NCBI GenBank assembly: GCA_964245495.1
Contig: CAXTNC010000080.1
Span: 1-14,038, forward strand
DNA: 14,038 bases
DNA from: LMUY01 sp964245495
Lineage (GTDB): Bacteria; Pseudomonadota; Alphaproteobacteria; Acetobacterales; Acetobacteraceae
Direction: 5' to 3'
Position numbers and translations under genes: made by a program. Below are positions 13,927-14,038 of the stretch, one piece after another. Position 1 is the first letter of the stretch; the number at the start of each line of letters is the position of its first letter. The notes below the pieces were generated by a model, which saw nothing but the letters and a program-made list of their open reading frames with translations, was not told the DNA's origin and ran no database searches.

Positions 13927-14038
13927 CTACTGGACCAGCGTGCCCGTGGGTGATGGAGCGCCCGGCAGCGGGCCAAGGAGCGGATTGACGGGAGGGGCTG
14001 CGGCCGGCCCGCCGGATTGGACCAGCGTTCCCCCCGAG
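13927..14038 (-). CDS. 3' end of a convergent gene, possibly the second secretin half
   Basis: Reading on the minus strand, an open frame enters from the window edge and ends at TAG 13927-13929. The visible 37 residues are Gly/Pro/Ala-rich and contain TLVQSGG near the start and PTGTLVQ at the very end. It lies 6 bases from the end of the TPR lipoprotein gene. No domain is visible. From context it could be the C-terminal tail of RhcC2, the secretin barrel partner of the RhcC1 protein, but nothing in the visible residues proves that. Confidence 0.5.
   Translation of the reverse strand, partial: SGGTLVQSGGPAAAPPVNPLLGPLPGAPSPTGTLVQ

Overview
This window is a nearly complete core operon for a non-flagellar type III secretion system (T3SS) of the rhizobial (Rhc) type. 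It is flanked by a divergent group holding a secreted effector and by genes for the outer-membrane part of the machine. The high GC content, tightly overlapping genes and Rhc-like gene order suggest an alphaproteobacterium (Bradyrhizobium-like Rhizobiales or an Acetobacteraceae/Rhodospirillales relative). I cannot name the genus from sequence alone.

Region 1-4020 reads on the minus strand. In transcription order it holds a tiny acidic protein, a 753-residue Ser/Thr/Ala/Pro-rich protein with a GDPH autocleavage-type (DUF1521/MIIA, NopE-like) domain and a duplicated C-terminal module, a 68-residue protein with a very strong ribosome binding site (candidate needle subunit), a short SctD with an FHA domain, and the first 56 codons of an unknown gene cut by the window edge. 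A perfect 14-bp-arm inverted repeat separates the 68-residue gene from sctD.

Region 4021-4523 is a divergent, relatively AT-rich intergenic control region. It carries several short palindromes and three copies of TAGTTCA.

Region 4524-12423 is one plus-strand operon: sctI-sctJ-sctK-sctL-sctN-sctO-sctQ-sctR-sctS-sctT-sctU. This is the nolB-nolT-nolU-nolV-rhcN-y4yJ-rhcQRSTU order known from rhizobia. Many junctions are 4-nt stop/start overlaps with GTG or TTG starts, which implies translational coupling. The operon encodes the inner rod, inner-membrane ring lipoprotein, sorting platform (K, L, Q), ATPase with its stalk (N, O), and export gate and switch (R, S, T, U). The large export gate protein SctV, a transcriptional regulator and recognisable translocators are not in the window.

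Region 12424-14038 holds a short secretin N-terminal protein (RhcC1/NolW type) convergent with sctU, a divergent TPR lipoprotein, and the 3' end of a convergent gene that could be the second secretin half, although only its low-complexity tail is visible.

The most notable points are: SctU has RSGS where the family normally has the NPTH self-cleavage motif; sctQ contains an in-frame internal start with a good Shine-Dalgarno, predicting a separate SctQ-C product; and the NopE-like effector carries a large internal duplication of unknown function.
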